This document shows positions 34,678 to 44,865 of a stretch of 64,000 nt of DNA, piece by piece (the first letter of the stretch is position 1; every line of letters starts with the position of its first letter). The DNA comes from Fictibacillus solisalsi. GTDB lineage: Bacteria; Bacillota; Bacilli; Bacillales; Fictibacillaceae. The notes under the pieces were generated by a model. The model had not been told where the DNA came from, did no database searches, and saw only the letters and a list, made by a program, of their open reading frames with translations. The translations under genes and the position numbers were made by a program. The stretch is taken from positions 3,183,057 to 3,247,056 of the forward strand of contig NZ_FNHW01000001.1 of assembly GCF_900103485.1 (NCBI RefSeq). Direction: 5' to 3'.

Positions 34678-35709
34678 TTACTTCATAAGCTCTTCTGTTT
34701 TATACCCATTTACATTTTTCATCTGCCAGTTCCAAGCATCAACACACATTTGGTCAATTTCCTTCTCGGCTTTCCAACCCAGGTCATTTTTGGCTTTTGT
34801 CGGATCAGCATAACTTACAGCAACGTCCCCAGGTCTACGATCAACTATTTTATAGGGAATATCTTTACCTGTAGCTTTTTCAAAAGCTCTAAGGACTTCA
34901 AGGACACTATAACCCTTCCCGGTTCCCAAATTGTATGCTTCAATTCCAGTACTCTTCATAACCTTATCCAAAGCTTTTAAATGCCCTTTAGCTAAATCTA
35001 CTACGTGAATATAATCTCTAACACCAGTGCCATCTATAGTGTCATAGTCATCACCGAAGATCCGAAGTTCATTTAGCTTACCAACAGCCACTTGTGTAAT
35101 ATAAGGAGTTAAATTATTGGGAATACCGTTGGGATCCTCTCCGATAAGACCACTTTTATGAGCTCCAATTGGATTAAAATATCTAAGCAGAGCAATACTC
35201 CACTCCTTGTCTGATTCATATAAGTCCCTTAGAATTTCCTCGATTATCAACTTGGTTCTTCCATAGGGGTTTGTTGCATTAAGTGGAGTACTTTCCGAAA
35301 TAGGGCTTTGCTGGGCCAATCCATAAACAGTAGCAGAAGAACTAAATACTAACTTCCTCACACTAAACTTTTTCATTACGTTGCAGAGAGAAATAGTTCC
35401 TGCAATATTATTGTGGTAATAATAAAGAGGATTCTGTACTGACTCACCTACCGATTTTAGTCCCGCAAAGTGAATTACCGCTTTAATATTGTTCTCAGAA
35501 AAAACCCTAATCAATTCTTGTGTATCTAATAAGTCAATTTTTTCAAATTTTATTCTTTTTCCTGTTAATTCTTCAACACGTTTTAAAGCTATTTGGTTAC
35601 TATTTGAAAGATTATCTGTTACTATTACTTCATTATCTTTATTATTAAGTAGCTCGAGACATGTGTGACTACCAATGTAACCTGCTCCTCCAGTTAGTAA
35701 AATAGACAC
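34678..35709 (-). CDS. galE: UDP-glucose 4-epimerase (GalE)
   Basis: NAD-dependent epimerase of 343 residues interconverting UDP-glucose and UDP-galactose (or the GlcNAc forms). Motifs: LLTGGAGYIGSHTCLELL, the catalytic FSSSATVYG and YGRTK, and IHVVDLAKGHLKAL. Start GTG 35709 after AAGGGGGA. It supplies an activated sugar to the exopolysaccharide pathway; GalU in the same cluster makes its substrate. Confidence 0.95.
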   Translation of the reverse strand: MSILLTGGAGYIGSHTCLELLNNKDNEVIVTDNLSNSNQIALKRVEELTGKRIKFEKIDLLDTQELIRVFSENNIKAVIHFAGLKSVGESVQNPLYYYHNNIAGTISLCNVMKKFSVRKLVFSSSATVYGLAQQSPISESTPLNATNPYGRTKLIIEEILRDLYESDKEWSIALLRYFNPIGAHKSGLIGEDPNGIPNNLTPYITQVAVGKLNELRIFGDDYDTIDGTGVRDYIHVVDLAKGHLKALDKVMKSTGIEAYNLGTGKGYSVLEVLRAFEKATGKDIPYKIVDRRPGDVAVSYADPTKAKNDLGWKAEKEIDQMCVDAWNWQMKNVNGYKTEELMK

Positions 35710-35710
35710 T

Positions 35711-37228
35711 TTATTTCCCCCTTTTTTTATTTTTCATTACTGCTAATAAGTAATTTGCACTATCAATTTTTAAAAATATGACTAAAAAGAAATAGATTAA
35801 AACCCCTACCACTATACTTACACCTAGGGATATGTATTGATTCACATGTAATTTAGTTAATTCAAAACAAACTTTTGAAAATATACCCATTAAAATAGAA
35901 GAGCATAAAATTTTTATGAAATTGATACTAATATGTTTAAGTCCAAAGGATCCGATTTTCTTTCTCAAGCTAAATATTAACAAAGTCGACGTAACTATCG
36001 CAGCAGTACTACTTGCTAAAGCTAAGCCACTAACACCCATAAATTTTGATAATATAATACTTAAAATTATATTTATTACCAAAGCAATAACAGCATTCCC
36101 CATTGGAGTTTTTGTATCCTGTAACGAATAAAACGTCCTAGCAAGTATTTCCCTTAAACCAGAACCAATCATTCCCAATGAGTAGAACATTAATGCAGAG
36201 GATGTCATATTAATGGCAGCATTATTAAATTCTCCTCTTCCGAATAGTAAACTTACTATTTGTTCAGAATAAATAATGGATCCTACCGCCGCAGGTACAA
36301 CCAATAGATTAACTGCGGTTATAGATTCACCAACAGAATTTTTCAACCCTATAATATTCTTCTCTACTACCATTTTTGATATTTTTGGATACATTACAGT
36401 AGCAATTGATAGTACAAAAACACCTTCTACAAACCAGCTTAATCTATTTGCATAGTTTAAAACGGAAATTCCACCTTCTGCTATTTGGGATGCTAACGTC
36501 CTATCAATCAATAAGTTAATTTGGTTCACTGAAACTCCCAAAATAAGTGGTAGTGCTAATAAAGCCATATCCTTAATATGCTTATCCCTAATATCTAAAA
36601 ATGCTTGATATTTATATCCATTCTTTAAAATAAAGGGAATCATTATTACAAACTGCGATATTGTTGCAAAAACTGTTCCAATCACTAATATATTTATATT
36701 GTATTTTGTGCTAAGTAAAATAGCCAAAATAGTAAATATATGCAATGGGAAGTTTGACAAAGTAGAGATTATAAAATTCCCTTTCAATTGAAGATAGCCA
36801 TTAAATATTGATATGAGCATGGTGAAATATATTCCTATTAGACTAATCTGTGTAAAGTGGACTGTTAAGTTGAGCGTGCTTCCTTCAAATCCAGAAGCAA
36901 AAAGTTTTACTATTGAATTTGTGAATATTAGGCTAATAATAATAATTGCAGTACAAAATATCAACAAGAAATTAACTAAGTTATTTGTATACTTATCACT
37001 CTTTAGTGATCCTTCCATTCCTTCTATTTTGCTATACATAGGTATATATCCTGTAGCAATTCCAGTACCTATGAACGAGAAAATGACGCTAGGTATTGTA
37101 AGGGCAATTAAATATGCATCACTAATGTTTGATGCCCCGTAAAAATAAGAAAGAATAACATCTCTAGCAAAACCAAAAATTTTCGAGAAAATACTTAATA
37201 GCATAATAATTAATGCTGCTTTTTTCAT
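35711..37228 (-). CDS. MurJ/MviN-family lipid-linked oligosaccharide flippase
   Basis: 505 residues with about 14 membrane segments and MVF-family features at the N-terminus (KIFGFARDVILSYFYGAS) and in LINLLIDRTLA-like and GLREILARTFYSLQDTKTPMGNA regions. In this cluster it probably flips the undecaprenyl-linked repeat unit in place of a classic Wzx (inference). One base separates it from galE. Codon use is strongly AT-rich. Confidence 0.88.
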   Translation of the reverse strand: MKKAALIIMLLSIFSKIFGFARDVILSYFYGASNISDAYLIALTIPSVIFSFIGTGIATGYIPMYSKIEGMEGSLKSDKYTNNLVNFLLIFCTAIIIISLIFTNSIVKLFASGFEGSTLNLTVHFTQISLIGIYFTMLISIFNGYLQLKGNFIISTLSNFPLHIFTILAILLSTKYNINILVIGTVFATISQFVIMIPFILKNGYKYQAFLDIRDKHIKDMALLALPLILGVSVNQINLLIDRTLASQIAEGGISVLNYANRLSWFVEGVFVLSIATVMYPKISKMVVEKNIIGLKNSVGESITAVNLLVVPAAVGSIIYSEQIVSLLFGRGEFNNAAINMTSSALMFYSLGMIGSGLREILARTFYSLQDTKTPMGNAVIALVINIILSIILSKFMGVSGLALASSTAAIVTSTLLIFSLRKKIGSFGLKHISINFIKILCSSILMGIFSKVCFELTKLHVNQYISLGVSIVVGVLIYFFLVIFLKIDSANYLLAVMKNKKRGK

Positions 37229-37244
37229 AAAAATACCCTTAATA

Positions 37245-38069
37245 TTATATAGATTTTGACCTTAAAAACTTCAAATATATAAAAGCCCTTATTTTATTTG
37301 GAAGAAATCTTATAGATGTTCTTAATATAATATTTAAAATAAATTCTTTCATATTTATAAAACCTAACTTATAGTATTCTATTTGCAATTTTATATCTGC
37401 TTGTGCATAATTTTTTCCGCCTCTTCTCTCAAACATACTATTTCCAGTTCTAGCATGCACAAGAACTTCAGGTAAATTATACATTTTACTAGAGTTAACC
37501 AACATTCTAACCCACAAATAATAATCTTCATTCCAACTAAAGCTTTTATAATTTCCAGCTTTTAATACTGCTTGCTTTCTATACATTACCGTCATATGAT
37601 TTAAAGGATTTCTTTTTTTTGCATAATTATAAATATCGTAATGATGAATTGGAACTCTCTTTATGGCTAAGACATTGTTTATGTTGTCCTCAAACTCTTC
37701 TATATAACTACCTACCAGATCAATCTCAATGTTATCTCTTAAATAACTTAATTGTTTTTGAAACCTATCCTTTACAGCAATATCGTCAGTATCCATTCGT
37801 GCAATTATTTCATAACTACACGCCTTAACTCCTTCTCTTAAGGCTTTCCCAAGACCCTGATTCTCTTTAAAATCAATAATTTTAAAAAGAGATGGGTACT
37901 TTTTAATATATTTATTTATTATCGAATTTAACTCTTCAGTTAATATTCCATCTTTAACTAAAACTATTTCATTGGGAACAATAGTTTGATTTATAATACT
38001 ATTTATAGATTGATCTAGAAAATAAGGGTTTTCTTTAAAATAAACTGACATTAATACTGAAAATTTCAC
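37245..38069 (-). CDS. Family 2 glycosyltransferase
   Basis: 274 residues, GT-A fold: VKFSVLMSVYFKENPYFLDQSINSI at the start, EIARMDTDDIAVKDRF with the DxD metal site, and NHMTVMYRKQ followed by SWNEDYYLWVRM. It adds one sugar of the exopolysaccharide unit. Start is GTG 38069 after GAGGTGA; a longer frame from 38123 would overlap the upstream gene without a better site. Confidence 0.9.
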   Translation of the reverse strand: MKFSVLMSVYFKENPYFLDQSINSIINQTIVPNEIVLVKDGILTEELNSIINKYIKKYPSLFKIIDFKENQGLGKALREGVKACSYEIIARMDTDDIAVKDRFQKQLSYLRDNIEIDLVGSYIEEFEDNINNVLAIKRVPIHHYDIYNYAKKRNPLNHMTVMYRKQAVLKAGNYKSFSWNEDYYLWVRMLVNSSKMYNLPEVLVHARTGNSMFERRGGKNYAQADIKLQIEYYKLGFINMKEFILNIILRTSIRFLPNKIRAFIYLKFLRSKSI

Positions 38070-38082
38070 AGAATCACCTCGC

Positions 38083-39246
38083 TTAGCTTTTATTAATTTC
38101 ACATAATTCTTTTTCAATTTCAATTAAAGTCCTTTTGCAACTACCCTCATTAATTGCATTAAAGAACTCATTCACTTTCTTTCTTTCTTCATAGAAATAG
38201 GTTTTATCACTTAATAAATGTTTAATTTCTAATAAAAACTGTTTCTGGCTTTTAGGCTTAGGGCCTGGCGTAACTTCATCATAATCAAAATTTAGTCCTC
38301 TAGAAGATAAGTAATCCTCTCTATCATAATCAAGAAAAACAATTGGTCTCTCAAGTATCAAATAATCTATAAATATACTTGAGTAATCTGTTATTAATAA
38401 GTCAAAAAGTTTCAAAGCCTCCATTATATCATCTACTTTATCGCTATTAATAAAGAAGATTCTTTTTAAACTACTTAATTCATCTAATCCCTTTTCTAAA
38501 GGATGGTTTCGTATAAAAATAATCAATTGGTTTTCCTCTAAAAACCTATCTACTTCGCTTAAATTCCGGTCATTAAAAGGGAAAAAGTTTGTGCAGGTAT
38601 TTTCTCGGAAAGTTGGAGCATATAAAATAATCTTTTTATAAAGAGGAATATTTTCGAAGTAATCTTCTATTTTTGATGGTGATTTACAAAGCAATTTATC
38701 ATTTCTTGGTTGCCCTAATACTCTAATTTTATCTTTGGATACAAGAAAACTATCTGCCATAACAGTTATTAAGTTTTTTGAACTAGTAGAAATGAATGAA
38801 TAACATTTTGAATATACCCTTTTTATTATCAATTTTCTTATTATAGAAATATTATGATCCAGCAATCCAATCTTTTTTAAAGGAACTCCATGCCACAAAT
38901 TAACAATTACCCTGTCCTTATGAAAAAAATTTAACCTTATTGGCATTCCAGTAGAGGTTATCCAAACACCTGCCCTCCAAATCTCTTTTAAATGTTTTAG
39001 GGATGAAGTTGATATAAAAAACTCTCCTACCTCTTTGTTCAAGTAGTTTCTTAAAAACTCATTATTAATGATAAATTTACAACTGTATGAAGAATTACAA
39101 ATTAAATATTCAAAAAAGTACTTAGAATTGAAATCATATCTCTCATTTTTAAAAGAATTGAATATAAATAAATTATGATCCTTTTTTCTCCAGGAAAAAA
39201 ATATTACACTAATTGCTATTAAAATAGTATTTTTAACTCTCTTCAT
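38083..39246 (-). CDS. CDP-glycerol glycerophosphotransferase-family protein (TagB/TagF-like)
   Basis: 387 residues with family motifs VNLWHGVPLKKIG, VLGQPRNDKLL, KKIILYAPTFRE, IIFIRNHPLE and LLITDYSSIFIDYLIL. It probably transfers glycerol- or ribitol-phosphate onto the polysaccharide unit, which implies a phosphate-decorated, teichoic-acid-like polymer (inference). No CDP-glycerol synthase (TagD) is in the window. The 3' end of the GT4 gene overlaps its start by 14 bases. Confidence 0.88.
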   Translation of the reverse strand: MKRVKNTILIAISVIFFSWRKKDHNLFIFNSFKNERYDFNSKYFFEYLICNSSYSCKFIINNEFLRNYLNKEVGEFFISTSSLKHLKEIWRAGVWITSTGMPIRLNFFHKDRVIVNLWHGVPLKKIGLLDHNISIIRKLIIKRVYSKCYSFISTSSKNLITVMADSFLVSKDKIRVLGQPRNDKLLCKSPSKIEDYFENIPLYKKIILYAPTFRENTCTNFFPFNDRNLSEVDRFLEENQLIIFIRNHPLEKGLDELSSLKRIFFINSDKVDDIMEALKLFDLLITDYSSIFIDYLILERPIVFLDYDREDYLSSRGLNFDYDEVTPGPKPKSQKQFLLEIKHLLSDKTYFYEERKKVNEFFNAINEGSCKRTLIEIEKELCEINKS

Positions 39247-40321
39247 TTACATGCACCATATCATTTATTTTATTATATTCCTCTTTATAAGTTTTAATTA
39301 ATTTATCCCATGTAAATTCTCTGCCTAGCAATCTTGCATTCTCATTATATGGATACGCATTTTGTTGATAATCTTTCAATGCTTCTACTAGTCCATTCCC
39401 TTTATTTTCATTGAACTCCCAACCTGCTTGACTTTTAACCACTATATCAGACATGTTTGTACCCTTTGATAAAACGCATGGTAAGCCATTTGACAAGGCT
39501 TCAATGACACCCATCGGCATCCCTTCAGTTTTTGAAGTGAGAATAAATAAATTATGGCTTCTTAATACTTTAATTTTTTCTTTTCCTGTTACTTTCCCAT
39601 GGAAGGTTACAATTTTCTCCAAATTCATTTTTTTAATCGATTTTAGAAGTTTTTCAATATCCTTATTAGCACCAAAACCATAAAAATTTACCTTAACATT
39701 ATTTTCTTGTAGATACTCCTTACACTCAAAAATCTTTTTCAAAAGAATATCAATACCTTTAAGTTTAAAATCAATTCTACCTAGATATAAAACCTTTATC
39801 TCTTCATAATTATTGTTTTTTTTATTTTCTATTAAGTCCACTCCATTAGGGATAAAGAAAGTATTAGGATGTTGAAAGAAAGAATTTTTCTTTTCAAGCT
39901 GATTTAAAAAGATAATACCGGTCGATTTTTTCAAAAAGTCATTGAACAACAATAAATTTGCAACCTTTTTTTTAAAAAAGCCCTTTTTTTGAGCTACTTT
40001 TGAAAGTCCCCCATGGGGTTTTATAAAATACGGGATTTCATTTTTAATAATTGTTTTATAAATTTTCAAAAAGCTTGTTTTATAAAAAGAATGAAACTGA
40101 ACAAAATCCGGATTAATCTTCCTAAGTAATTCATCAAAATCATTTCTAAGGAAATAATATTTAAAATCAATATCTCCAGGTATGTTGACACTTTTCTGGG
40201 AAGTTAATAATAACTCTGATTCTATATCATCAAGATGATTTTCATATTTTAATTGCTCTGGCAATACAGTATTAATTCCACCTCCAACAAAAGTGATGTC
40301 AGATACATGCAATATTTTCAT
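39233..40321 (-). CDS. GT4 (group 1) glycosyltransferase
   Basis: 362 residues, GT-B fold: MKILHVSDITFVGGGINTVLPEQL, VLYLGRIDFKLKGIDILL, VNFYGFGANKDIEKL and the donor-binding LTSKTEGMPMGVIEAL. Start ATG 40321 with TGAGGTTG before it. It overlaps the polymerase gene by 23 bases. Adds a hexose-type sugar; identity unknown. Confidence 0.9.
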   Translation of the reverse strand: MKILHVSDITFVGGGINTVLPEQLKYENHLDDIESELLLTSQKSVNIPGDIDFKYYFLRNDFDELLRKINPDFVQFHSFYKTSFLKIYKTIIKNEIPYFIKPHGGLSKVAQKKGFFKKKVANLLLFNDFLKKSTGIIFLNQLEKKNSFFQHPNTFFIPNGVDLIENKKNNNYEEIKVLYLGRIDFKLKGIDILLKKIFECKEYLQENNVKVNFYGFGANKDIEKLLKSIKKMNLEKIVTFHGKVTGKEKIKVLRSHNLFILTSKTEGMPMGVIEALSNGLPCVLSKGTNMSDIVVKSQAGWEFNENKGNGLVEALKDYQQNAYPYNENARLLGREFTWDKLIKTYKEEYNKINDMVHVNEES

Positions 40322-41537
40322 TTTCAACCTCATTCCCTATTTGTTCCTTCTTTTTTGCTATAGATAACATAATAAAAATAGAAATCCAAAAGGGGAGAAA
40401 AAGTATGGTCCAAATAAATGTTGCAATTATTAATTGTGAAAAAAATAAAGCATATAATATATTTTTATATTTACTTTTTCTTATCTCCCTAAAAGTCAAA
40501 AAAAGGATCCATAAAAAAATAATAAAGTTTATTATTCCTTGTTCAATAAAAACAGCAGAAAATGTGTTGTGTATTCTAGTTGTATTTAAAGAAACATAAT
40601 ATTTGTACTTTGAAAAATGTTCTATTGCACTTGTAGAGCCTATTCCATTACCCATGAACAAAGAAATAGGATTGTCTTCCATCATATTTAATCCTGTTCT
40701 TATTTCATTTATCCTCATAAAGGATGAATTTCCATCAGAACTTCCCTCTTCTGCACTAAATCTTGCCATAACGTATTTTATCTGTTGCTGAGAGTCGTTT
40801 AAAAACGTCTTATTTACACTTATAATTAGAAAAAAAGATAATGTTAAGATAAAAAGTAAAAAAACAAATGATTTAAATAGTCTAATAAAGGTTCTATTTT
40901 TCAACTGAAAAAGAAAGTAAAAAAAGTAAAATGTCATAAGAGCCAAGATTCCAGATCTCGATGCTGTAAATAATGTTATTATGGATAAAACAATAACTGC
41001 AGTTACTGATAGTACCTTTTTGATTATTGAAAGGTTTTTTGTATGATTTAAGTCTAATAAAATAAAGAATATAAACAGCACAATGGCACTGTTAAAGTAG
41101 TTCGAATCATTAAAAAATCCTTGATATCTTCCATCGTTAAGATGGCTAATAAAATTTATAAATATAATAACAATACCCAGCAGTGATAAATTAGAATAAG
41201 TTCTTATTGAAGAGATATCTACTACATTGGAAATCACATATGTAATTAGCATAATAAGAGTAATTACACCGACACTTTTTAGTGTTACTAAAACAACCGT
41301 ATTATCATTAGAAAGAATTGCTGGAAGTATTGATAGAAAAGAGAAAAATACAAACAAAGCAAACAATTTATTTTCAAGATATACTCTGAAGTACCTTTTA
41401 AATGAAAACATAACAATTATCAAAGGAAGTAAAAGATAAAAAATCTTTATACCTGATAAACTCACATTATTTAAAAAGAAAAATAGTATTAATACTCCTA
41501 TAAATAACTCCAAGGTTTTATTTATTTTAAGAACCAT
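40299..41537 (-). CDS. O-antigen ligase/Wzy-type polysaccharide polymerase
   Basis: 412 residues with about 11-12 membrane segments and a large extracytoplasmic loop (about residues 240-310) that includes SSFMRINEIRTGLNMMEDNP, FMGNGIGS and RIHNTFSAVFIEQGI, typical of the Wzy_C/RfaL family. It joins repeat units outside the membrane. The ATG at 41537 follows GTGGGG. Confidence 0.85.
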   Translation of the reverse strand: MVLKINKTLELFIGVLILFFFLNNVSLSGIKIFYLLLPLIIVMFSFKRYFRVYLENKLFALFVFFSFLSILPAILSNDNTVVLVTLKSVGVITLIMLITYVISNVVDISSIRTYSNLSLLGIVIIFINFISHLNDGRYQGFFNDSNYFNSAIVLFIFFILLDLNHTKNLSIIKKVLSVTAVIVLSIITLFTASRSGILALMTFYFFYFLFQLKNRTFIRLFKSFVFLLFILTLSFFLIISVNKTFLNDSQQQIKYVMARFSAEEGSSDGNSSFMRINEIRTGLNMMEDNPISLFMGNGIGSTSAIEHFSKYKYYVSLNTTRIHNTFSAVFIEQGIINFIIFLWILFLTFREIRKSKYKNILYALFFSQLIIATFIWTILFLPFWISIFIMLSIAKKKEQIGNEVENENIACI

Positions 41538-41600
41538 AATTCCCCACACTTTTTTTAAACAAAGTAATATTTATCTTACTCTGCATAGTTTTTTCGTATA

Positions 41601-42260
41601 TTATCTTGCCCCATCACCACTAAAGCAAATCAATACTGTTTTAAGAATTATTTTTATGTCTAAAGAAAGACAATAGTTTTTAATATAGTAATCATCAAGT
41701 TTAAGTTTTTGTTCCGGCGTTAAATCATACCCACCATTTATTTGAGCCCACCCAGTTAATCCAGGTTTTACCGTAAGTCGTTCTATAAACCCAGGAATTT
41801 CCTGATTAAATTGTGCAGTAAAGATTGGTCTTTCCGGACGTGGTCCTACAACACTCATATCTCCCACAATTATATTTATTAATTGTGGTAATTCATCAAT
41901 TCGCGTTTTTCTAATAAATGCACCTATTTTAGTTACTCTAGGATCATTTTGTTGCGCCCATTGCGCTCCATTCTTTTCAGCATCCAATGTCATCGATCTT
42001 AGTTTTATAACATTAAAATATTTCCCCTGATAACCAACCCTTTCTTGAAAGAAAAAAGCTGGCCCTTTAGACTCAATTTTAATCAAAATCGCAAAGATCA
42101 ATATTATTGGACTTGTAATAAATAAGCCTGTAATAGCAAATAAAATATCAATGCATCTCTTTACGAAGAAATATAATATATCCTGTTTGAGTTTATCGGT
42201 CTCAACCCAACTATTCTCTAAGGTAGCTGCGTATTCAATAAAAAAGTTATCCTTTCTCAT
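41601..42260 (-). CDS. Undecaprenyl-phosphate sugar-1-phosphate transferase (priming enzyme)
   Basis: 219 residues with one N-terminal membrane segment and the bacterial sugar-transferase core: KRCIDILFAITGLFITSPIIL, FFQERVGYQGKYF, IRKTRIDELPQLINIIVGDMSVVGPRPERP and VKPGLTGWAQINGGYDLTP. It starts repeat-unit assembly by loading the first sugar phosphate on the lipid carrier. Confidence 0.93.
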   Translation of the reverse strand: MRKDNFFIEYAATLENSWVETDKLKQDILYFFVKRCIDILFAITGLFITSPIILIFAILIKIESKGPAFFFQERVGYQGKYFNVIKLRSMTLDAEKNGAQWAQQNDPRVTKIGAFIRKTRIDELPQLINIIVGDMSVVGPRPERPIFTAQFNQEIPGFIERLTVKPGLTGWAQINGGYDLTPEQKLKLDDYYIKNYCLSLDIKIILKTVLICFSGDGAR

Positions 42261-42301
42261 CTATTTTCTATCCCCTTTTTCAGTTCATTAGATATTTATT
42301 T

Positions 42302-43189
42302 CTATATTTGCTCTCTTTTGTATAAATCAGTTAATTTATCAATTTGTTCAAGTAATTTCAAACGTATGTCATCATTTTTTAAAGCAAATTCAATCATTGT
42401 AGTTATGTAACCCAACTTTTCACCAACATCATATCTTTGGCCTTCAAACTCATAAGCAAAAACTCTTTGAAACTTGTTTAACTCTTGAATTGCATCGGTC
42501 AGTTGAATCTCTCCACCAGATCCTTTTTCCTGTTTGTCAAGATAGTGAAAAATTTCAGGAGACAGGACATAACGGCCCATGATTGCCAGGTTGGACGGTG
42601 CTTCACCTTGCGCTGGCTTTTCTACAAAGTTTTGAACTCCATATAGTCTTCCGTTTTGAGAAGTTGGATCCACAATGCCGTAACGGCTGGTTTGATCCTC
42701 AGGCACGGTTTGTACACCAATCACAGAAGAGCCTGTGTTTTCATATTGTTCAATGAGCTGCTTCAGGCAAGGCTTGTCCGCCTGGACAATGTCGTCACCG
42801 AGCAATACAGCGAACGGTTCGTCACCAATGAATTTGCGTGCACACCATACGGCATGACCAAGGCCTTTTGGTTCCTTTTGGCGGATGTAATGTATGTCAG
42901 CCATTCTTGAGGACTGCTGTACTTTTTGAAGTAAATCGATTTTGCCTTTTTCAAAAAGATTCTGTTCCAGTTCGAAAGCATGGTCGAAGTGATCCTCAAT
43001 CGCACGCTTTCCTTTACCAGTTACGATAATGATGTCTTCAATTCCAGATTCAATCGCTTCTTCTACGATGTATTGAATCGTGGGCTTGTCTACAATCGGC
43101 AGCATTTCCTTTGGCATCGCCTTTGTCGCCGGCAAGAATCGTGTTCCCAGTCCAGCTGCTGGAATAATTGCCTTTCTTACCTTTTTCAT
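42302..43189 (-). CDS. galU: UTP-glucose-1-phosphate uridylyltransferase (GalU/GtaB)
   Basis: 295 residues making UDP-glucose from glucose-1-P and UTP. Motifs: [48 protein letters not shown] and [25 protein letters not shown] 43189 with AAAAGG and GATAGGG before it; an upstream ATG at 43207 is less suitable. Supplies UDP-glucose to the exopolysaccharide genes and GalE. Confidence 0.94.
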   Translation of the reverse strand: MKKVRKAIIPAAGLGTRFLPATKAMPKEMLPIVDKPTIQYIVEEAIESGIEDIIIVTGKGKRAIEDHFDHAFELEQNLFEKGKIDLLQKVQQSSRMADIHYIRQKEPKGLGHAVWCARKFIGDEPFAVLLGDDIVQADKPCLKQLIEQYENTGSSVIGVQTVPEDQTSRYGIVDPTSQNGRLYGVQNFVEKPAQGEAPSNLAIMGRYVLSPEIFHYLDKQEKGSGGEIQLTDAIQELNKFQRVFAYEFEGQRYDVGEKLGYITTMIEFALKNDDIRLKLLEQIDKLTDLYKREQI

Positions 43190-43224
43190 CCCTATCATCC
43201 TTTTCAACTTAAAAGTTTTGTTCT

Positions 43225-43992
43225 TTAAAAAAGACCTAACAATTTTCTCTTTTTGATTTGGGTTGGTTCCTCTGCATAAATACTTTCATTGTTAAATAAC
43301 AGCTGCGCGTTTTCTCTTAGGTAGTAAGACACAGTATGATCAAACTTTTTACCTATTTTGTCGTACGCTTCCCATAAAGAAAAGCCTCGTGACGAAATAT
43401 TATGAGCGTCGGAAGCTATAAAGTGTGTCAAATGATGGTCGATTAGTTTAATAGAAAACGAGCTGATTTTCTTACCGAAGGCACCGGTAATGCTTGATGC
43501 GGTCACCTGGGTAAGTGCGCCTTCTTTTACAAGCTCGTATAGAAGATCTGGATTCTCCATGATCTCGCTGTTGCGTTCTGGGTGGACAATAACAGGTGTA
43601 ATATCCTGAAGTGTGCATTCATATATCATTTGGCTGGTGTAACTGGGTACGCGGTTTGATGGAAGTTCGATCAGTATGTATTTCTCCTGGTTGTTTAAGG
43701 TAAGCAGCTCACCTGCTGCCAGGTCATCCAGAAACTCGGAATAAATACGCACTTCTTGCCCGGGAAGTATGGTTAGAGGGATTTGATGTTGTGATAAAGC
43801 GAGATTTAATTCATCCGTTTTCATCAGGATGTCGTCTTTGCTGTTTTCATATCGGCCATTTCGATGGTGAGGTGTAGCATATACAGTCGTAATTCCGTTT
43901 TCGACCGCCTGTCGGGCCATCTCAAGACTTGCTTCCAGATTCTGAGCACCGTCATCAACGCTCGGTAAGATGTGACTATGGACATCAATCAA
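43225..43992 (-). CDS. CpsB/YwqE-type protein tyrosine phosphatase
   Basis: 255 residues of the PHP-type phosphatase that dephosphorylates the partner tyrosine kinase. Metal ligands: [34 protein letters not shown] and FIASDAHN. Start is TTG 43992 with GGGGAGTGGG before it, giving the usual family length; the longer frame to 44034 has no suitable site. A hairpin at 44025-44056 lies between it and the kinase gene. Confidence 0.92.
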   Translation of the reverse strand: MIDVHSHILPSVDDGAQNLEASLEMARQAVENGITTVYATPHHRNGRYENSKDDILMKTDELNLALSQHQIPLTILPGQEVRIYSEFLDDLAAGELLTLNNQEKYILIELPSNRVPSYTSQMIYECTLQDITPVIVHPERNSEIMENPDLLYELVKEGALTQVTASSITGAFGKKISSFSIKLIDHHLTHFIASDAHNISSRGFSLWEAYDKIGKKFDHTVSYYLRENAQLLFNNESIYAEEPTQIKKRKLLGLF

Positions 43993-44024
43993 AAGACCCA
44001 CTCCCCTTTCATAAAAAAAGGTGT

Positions 44025-44056
44025 AAAGAACCACGCTTGTATGTCAATGGTTCTTT
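44025..44056 (-). terminator. Possible attenuator between kinase and phosphatase genes
   Basis: On the minus strand AAAGAACCA and TGGTTCTTT pair (9 bp, 14-base loop), followed by ACACCTTTTTTT. The genes on both sides run the same way, so it may dampen transcription into the downstream part of the cluster. Confidence 0.5.
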
Positions 44057-44143
44057 TTACCATGTTTTCTCATATATTTCCTATCGTAGCATAATTACTA
44101 GATTTGAAAAGGGGCGTATTTTGTCGAATGTGTAACTTTTTTG

Positions 44144-44845
44144 TTAATTTGCCCCATAATAGTAATAATAGCTATTTTCGTTCATCTCTTTTTGGTTTAA
44201 AACAACGCCCAAAATCTTCGCATTCGCATTGTCCAGCAATTCCTTTGCTTTGATTGCTGCTTCTTTTTCTGTTTTTCCACTGCTTGTTACAAGTACAACG
44301 CCGTCACATCGGTTCGCTAATATTTGAGCATCCGTCACAGCAAGAACCGGAGGTGTGTCGAAGAGTACATAGTCATATCTAGTTTTTGCTTCTTCTACTA
44401 ATATTTCCATTGCTTTAGAGTTTAATAGTTCAGAGGGATTCGGCGGAACCGGTCCGCTTGGTAATACAGACAAATCATCAACGCTTGTTTGTACAGCTGC
44501 ATCTTCTAAAGAGATTTGCCGGGTAAGAACGTTTGTGATTCCTTGGATGTTACTGACCTTGAATGTATAGTGAACCGTTGGTTTTCTTAGGTCTCCATCA
44601 ATCAGCAGGACGCTTTTTCCCTGCTGGGCCAGTACAACGGCCAGGTTGGCAACGGTGGTTGATTTTCCTTCTCCTGGACTAGATGAAGTAACCATAATGC
44701 TTTGATACTGTGTGTCAATGGATGAAAACTGTATGTTTGTCCGGATCGTACGGTATTGCTCAGAGATGGGCGACTTTGGGTTATTGTGTGTGATTAAGCT
44801 TCTTTGGGTTAAATCTTTAATCGTCTTACGCAGCTTGCGGCTCAA
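44144..44845 (-). CDS. CpsD/YwqD-type tyrosine kinase (BY-kinase)
   Basis: 233 residues. Walker A SSSPGEGKSTTVANLA, Walker A' LLIDGDLRKP, Walker B VLFDTPPVL and a C-terminal autophosphorylation cluster ENSYYYYYG. With its membrane activator (next gene upstream) it controls chain length and export of the polysaccharide. Start is TTG 44845, 8 bases after TAGGGGG. Confidence 0.94.
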   Translation of the reverse strand: MSRKLRKTIKDLTQRSLITHNNPKSPISEQYRTIRTNIQFSSIDTQYQSIMVTSSSPGEGKSTTVANLAVVLAQQGKSVLLIDGDLRKPTVHYTFKVSNIQGITNVLTRQISLEDAAVQTSVDDLSVLPSGPVPPNPSELLNSKAMEILVEEAKTRYDYVLFDTPPVLAVTDAQILANRCDGVVLVTSSGKTEKEAAIKAKELLDNANAKILGVVLNQKEMNENSYYYYYGAN

Positions 44846-44865
44846 TGCAATTTCCCCCTATAAAT

